This document shows, in pieces, positions 60,414 to 64,000 of a stretch of DNA of 64,000 nucleotides. The first letter of the stretch is position 1. Every line of letters starts with the position of its first letter. The DNA is from SZUA-35 sp963781035. GTDB taxonomy: Bacteria > Actinomycetota > Acidimicrobiia > Acidimicrobiales > SZUA-35. The DNA lies in contig CAWAEN010000004.1 of the NCBI GenBank assembly GCA_963781035.1, forward strand, positions 310,001-374,000. Reading direction: 5' to 3'. The position numbers and the translations under genes are program-made. The notes beneath the pieces are model-generated. The model saw only the letters and a list, made by a program, of their open reading frames with translations, searched no databases and was not told the DNA's origin.

Positions 60414-61087
60414 TCGTCGGGAGGGCCGACGTCGTCGGCGGGTTCGACCACATCAACGGGTTCGACCACATCAGAGGTTGAGACCGAGTCGTCGATCTCG
60501 CCGTCGATTGCGACGTGCATCGGCGTGTTCTCAGCCTTGCGTAGGCCGAGTTCCTTGCGCAGAGACACGAGCTCGTCGAGATCGTCTCCTTCGATCGACA
60601 ACGATCGGAGGACTTCGTCGCTGCCGTGGATGTCGACGTCGGTGACCTCGGCCCGAATCGAACCGATGCGATAGCGGATCCGATGTTTGGTGACGAAGAC
60701 GGCGCGGGCGCCGGTGTCGGGGTCGAGCTTGGCGACCGCGGTCAGGATGTCGAACGACTTTCCCCGCTGGGGTCGGTCGAGTCCGAGTTCGTTGAAGAGG
60801 TCGTCGTAGGGTTTCGGAGCGGTGTCGCCGGATTCATGCCACGCTGAGCTCCAGCGCTCGAATCCGCGATCCGTCTCGACCAACTGCTTGACCTTGAGCG
60901 AGTCGTTGCGCACCTTGGCGTTGAACTCCGGATCCTCGCCGAGGAGATAGCAGTCCTCGATGGTCTGGTGCAGTTCTTTGGTCGCCATGCGCTCGAGCTT
61001 CTTGCGAGCCTTGGGGTGCTCACCCCAGACGCGGTACTCGTATCGGTCCTTCGACGTTTCGCTCTTCGATTGTGAAGACTTGGTCAT
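60377..61087 (-). CDS. CYTH-like domain protein with acidic tail
   Basis: 236 residues read on the minus strand, starting MTKSSQSKSETSKDRYEYRVWG. The alternating charged pattern YEYRVWG, NAKVRNDSLKVKQLV, FVTKHRIRYRIGSIRAEVTDV suggests a triphosphate-tunnel (CYTH) fold, with strands carrying outward basic and acidic residues, but I cannot assign an enzyme activity. The last 35 residues are acidic and contain DVVEPVDVVEPADDV, from a 16-bp direct repeat. It is the only minus-strand gene in this part and converges on the PhoU gene. Confidence 0.55.
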   Translation of the reverse strand: MTKSSQSKSETSKDRYEYRVWGEHPKARKKLERMATKELHQTIEDCYLLGEDPEFNAKVRNDSLKVKQLVETDRGFERWSSAWHESGDTAPKPYDDLFNELGLDRPQRGKSFDILTAVAKLDPDTGARAVFVTKHRIRYRIGSIRAEVTDVDIHGSDEVLRSLSIEGDDLDELVSLRKELGLRKAENTPMHVAIDGEIDDSVSTSDVVEPVDVVEPADDVGPPDDQSSVSTVPPSR

Positions 61088-61226
61088 GGTGTTCCTGCCC
61101 GAACGCCTCAGCGGCCCCCGATTACTGAGCAGCCCCTGATTGTAGGTGCCATCGGCACAGACCCTGGGCCAATCAACCTATTGCTCGCGTGGAGGGGTTG
61201 CGCCACGTTGCCTACGCTGCCGAGCT

Positions 61227-62364
61227 GTGAGTCGCTCAACGGCAACGATCGACATGGCTGCGATACGCCACAATGCGGCGGTGCTGAAGGCCGCAGCGCC
61301 CGGCGCCCAGCTCTGTGCCGTCGTGAAGGCCGACGGCTACGGCCACGGCGAAGTGGCAGCGGCGCAGGCCGCCATCGACGGAGGAGCGACCATTCTCGCC
61401 GTGGCCAGGGTGGTCGAGGGTTGTCGCTTGCGGAATGCCGGTCTCGATCAACCGATCTGGGTTCTTGCCGAGCCGAGCGAGCGTGAGTTCGGCGATGTCG
61501 TGGAATTCGACCTCCAGCCGGCGGTCTACTCCGAGCATGGGATCCGGGCCGCCGCAGCTGCAGCGATCGATGCTCCCGACCGCGCTGTCGGTCCATCTGA
61601 AGCTCGACACCGGCATGCATCGGGTGGGAGCCGACCCGGCAGACGCCGTGCGGTTGGCCCGCCAGATCGCCGACGCACCGATGCTGTCTCTGGGTTCGGT
61701 CTGGACGCACCTGGCGATGGCGGACGAGCCAGAGCAACCGTTCTCGGACCGACAACTCGATCGCTTCGATGATGCGTTGGCCGAGCTGGCGTCGGCCGGC
61801 ATCGAGGTTCCCCTCGAGCACGCGGCCAACTCCGGAGCCGTTCACGCGTGGCCCCGTGCTCACCGCGACGTCATTCGGTGCGGGATCTCGCTCTACGGGC
61901 TGCCGCCCAGCCCTCAGTTGGCCGGCGTCCTCGATCTACGGCCGGCTCTGCGATGGACCTCCAGTGTCAGCTTCGTCAAGCGGCTCGGACCCGGGGAGCG
62001 GGTGAGCTACGGCCAGCGGACCGAACTCACCGAGTCGACCAACGTCGCGACCATCCCCGTCGGATACGCCGACGGGTATCGACGGGCGCTGTGGAACGGC
62101 CCGCCGTTGGTGCTCGTTGGCGGTCGACGTCGGCGGATTCTCGGTGTGGTCACGATGGACCAGATGGTTGTCGATTGTGGGGACGACGACGTCGCGGTCG
62201 GCGACGAGGTCGTTCTGATCGGCGAGCAGGACGGCGAGGAGGTCACGGCCGACGACCTCGCTGCGGCCCTCGACACCATCAACTACGAGATCACCTGCGG
62301 GATTTCGGACCGGGTCGGTCGCCGGTACGTCAACCGGCGGTCGACGACTCGGACGCCGGGGTGA
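61227..62364 (+). CDS. alr: Alanine racemase
   Basis: PLP enzyme making D-alanine for peptidoglycan. The PLP-lysine motif is AVVKADGYGHG (Lys near residue 35); LKLDTGMHRVG, GVVTMDQM and GYADGYRRAL are present, and the second catalytic Tyr is in RVSYGQ. One extra base near 61580 shifts the frame; corrected length is about 378 residues. The start is GTG 61227. The stop overlaps the start of the hydrolase gene (GTGA). Confidence 0.92.
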
Positions 62365-63347
62365 ACTGGCTCTCGCTGGGAGCCGGGTTGCTCGTCGGAG
62401 CGGCTGCAGAACAGCTGGCCACACGCTCGCTTCATCGCGGTTCGGATTCGGTCGCCACGCCGCGTCCGGCGACGGCCGTGAACATCGAACTCGCGACTCC
62501 CGATGGAGGTGTGCTGCGCGGTGTCGAGGCGGGCCAGGGACGTCCGGTCGTGTTGTTGCACGGCATCACCCTGGCATCACGGGTCTGGCATCGGCAGTGG
62601 GATCTGGTCGACGCGGCCCGCGTGATCGCGATCGATCTCCGCGGCCACGGCGATTCGGTGTCGGGACGGGATGGATCGACCATCGAGGCCAATGCGCGGG
62701 ATCTCGCGTTCCTGCTCGACGAGATGGATCTCCAAGATGCCGTGGTCGCCGGCCACTCCATGGGGGGCATGGTCCTCGGGCGGTTCGCCGCCGATCACCT
62801 CGGAACACCCTCGAACCCTGACCTCGACGGGAGGGTGGCAGGTCTCGGATTCATCTCGACGGCGGGTCGCAGCCCTGTCGGCTTGGCGAACGACGTGCTG
62901 CGACGTCTGGCTCCGGCCGCTCAGCGTTTCGCCACGGCGAATCCTCGGTTGGTGCGACGCCTGGCGTCCGTACCGGACAACGACATGGGCCAGATCCTGG
63001 TCAGGTCGACCTTCGGTGCGCGCCCGGACATCCGTGACGTTCGCGAGACGGCCGAGGCGTTCGAGGCGTTGGAGCTGGACGAGTTCCTCCGAGCCGCTCC
63101 GTCGATTCTCGACCACGATGTCCTCGACGCGCTCGCCGCTTGCCACACCCCGGCTGCCGTGATCGTCGGATCACGCGATCCCCTGACCCCGGTGCGGGAG
63201 AGCAGGCGACTCGCTCGGGCGCTCCCGAATGCGACCTTGGAGATCATCGCCGGGGCCGGACATCAGCTCATGCTGGAACGCCCCGACGAAGTGAACGCCA
63301 TGCTGCGGTCGCTCCTCGAACGGACCTCGGCCGACCGGCGCTCATGA
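62361..63347 (+). CDS. Alpha/beta hydrolase with N-terminal membrane anchor
   Basis: 328 residues. The N-terminus MNWLSLGAGLLVGAAAE is a likely signal anchor. The fold has VVLLHGITLASRVW (oxyanion region), nucleophile elbow AGHSMGGM (Ser near residue 135), acid in GSRDPLTPVRESRRL and His in GAGHQLMLERPDE. Substrate is unknown. It overlaps alr by GTGA and the next gene by ATGA, so all three are translated together. Confidence 0.88.
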   Translation: MNWLSLGAGLLVGAAAEQLATRSLHRGSDSVATPRPATAVNIELATPDGGVLRGVEAGQGRPVVLLHGITLASRVWHRQWDLVDAARVIAIDLRGHGDSVSGRDGSTIEANARDLAFLLDEMDLQDAVVAGHSMGGMVLGRFAADHLGTPSNPDLDGRVAGLGFISTAGRSPVGLANDVLRRLAPAAQRFATANPRLVRRLASVPDNDMGQILVRSTFGARPDIRDVRETAEAFEALELDEFLRAAPSILDHDVLDALAACHTPAAVIVGSRDPLTPVRESRRLARALPNATLEIIAGAGHQLMLERPDEVNAMLRSLLERTSADRRS

Positions 63348-64000
63348 GGGTGCTCGTCGCCGAGTCCTGGTTCGGCGGATCGCATCGGTTGTGGGCGGAG
63401 GGATACCGCCGGTCGAGTCGGCATGACGTCGCGGTCGTCGGGCTCGAGCCCGCAGGCTGGAAATGGCGGCTTCGCGCCGGGGCAGCACCACTGGCTGCTC
63501 TGGTCGCAGACCAAGTCGATGAATGTGGCGCCTGGCCCGAGGCGATGATCGTGAGCGGATTGGTGGACGTGAGTTCGCTGCTCGGTCAGCTTCGGGCGCC
63601 CGCTGACGTGGCGGTCGTGACCTACATGCACGAGTCGCAGATCGTGTATCCGACGGTCGACGGAAACGTCGATGGCGAAGCCGTGCAGCGCAACTGGGAC
63701 TCGTGGTTGGCGTCCGATGCGGTGTGGTTCAACTCCGAATTCCATCGTGGGTCTGTCGTCGGGGCGCTTCCGGCGTGGGCGTCCTCGCTTCCCGAGCCGA
63801 TCGGTCAGGAGGCCATCGAAGAGGTGACGAGCGGGTTCGAGGTGCTCCCCGTCGGTGTCGATCCGGCGCCGAAGGCAGAGCAGTTTCCATTGGAGCTGTC
63901 ACCCACAGACCAGTCGATTCCAGGCCGAACCCGTGATCCGATCATTCTGTGGCCCCATCGTTGGGAGCCGGACAAGGCCCCGCACGTCTTCAGCCGGGCG
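63344..64000 (+). CDS. DUF3524/QTMAN-type glycosyltransferase, N-terminal part
   Basis: The first 219 residues of a gene that runs off the window. The N-terminus (MRVLVAESWFGGSHRLWAEG), the WKWRLRAGA segment, YMHESQIVYP and the end ILWPHRWEPDKAP match the family of tRNA-queuosine alpha-mannosyltransferase (formerly GTDC1/DUF3524), a GT4-like fold. Animal QTMAN mannosylates queuosine in tRNA-Asp. Bacterial members are less well characterised, so substrate is inferred. ATG 63344 overlaps the hydrolase stop. Confidence 0.8.
   Translation, partial: MRVLVAESWFGGSHRLWAEGYRRSSRHDVAVVGLEPAGWKWRLRAGAAPLAALVADQVDECGAWPEAMIVSGLVDVSSLLGQLRAPADVAVVTYMHESQIVYPTVDGNVDGEAVQRNWDSWLASDAVWFNSEFHRGSVVGALPAWASSLPEPIGQEAIEEVTSGFEVLPVGVDPAPKAEQFPLELSPTDQSIPGRTRDPIILWPHRWEPDKAPHVFSRA

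Overview
This window is 64 kb of a high-GC bacterial chromosome carrying most of the core transcription and translation gene clusters. Several features point to Actinomycetota, probably class Acidimicrobiia: the order rplKA-rplJL-rpoBC, str, S10, spc, alpha, rplM-rpsI-glmM-glmS-acpS-nnrD-alr; a zinc-type S14; GTG and TTG starts; and a very long GlmS-like protein. The lineage is inferred from gene content and order. No rRNA, tRNA, CRISPR array, insertion sequence or phage gene was seen.

Layout: rplK end, rplA, rplJ, rplL, terminator, promoter, rpoB, rpoC, terminator (1-10.6 kb). A lipoprotein gene is followed by a molybdenum-hydroxylase operon coxS-coxL-coxM-coxD-coxE (11.5-17.5 kb; CoxL is form II). 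Next come a CPBP protease-like membrane protein, a crotonase and an SLC13-type transporter (17.5-21 kb), then an ECF sigma factor, a six-helix membrane protein and an ABC ATPase (21.4-23.4 kb). The str cluster rpsL-rpsG-fusA-tuf and rpsJ follow. After an unusual 478-bp gap come rplC through rplO, a terminator, secY and adk (23.7-40.4 kb). A mainly minus-strand block (membrane protein, sensor kinase and response regulator, MFS exporter) plus a DJ-1/PfpI gene (40.4-45.7 kb) separates adk from infA-rpmJ-rpsM-rpsK-rpsD-rpoA-rplQ-truA (45.8-50 kb). The last part holds rplM-rpsI-glmM-glmS-like-acpS-hypothetical-nnrD (cell-wall precursor supply and metabolite repair), nptA-phoU (phosphate), a CYTH-like protein on the minus strand, alr, an alpha/beta hydrolase and the start of a queuosine mannosyltransferase-type gene.

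Many essential genes (rpoB, rpoC, rplD, rplV, rpsM, rpsK, rpoA, truA, rplM, glmM, glmS-like, alr and others) are broken by single-base shifts, mostly +1. Protein similarity resumes at once in the next frame, so I read them as intact genes in an imperfectly polished assembly and give each as one CDS over its whole span. Shift positions are accurate to a few bases. They are densest at 46.4-55.3 kb.

The most interesting observations are: a family of palindromic repeats with a fixed core and differing but still self-complementary arms (15.2 and 21.1-21.3 kb); a tuf gene whose codon usage differs sharply from its neighbours and which has a 7-bp join anomaly near its end; an infA whose conserved start lines up with ATC; L22 with an extra C-terminal module; a triplicated start region of rplE; a GlmS-like protein of about 1,140 residues; and an inverted-repeat element shared by the rplJ and rplM leaders.
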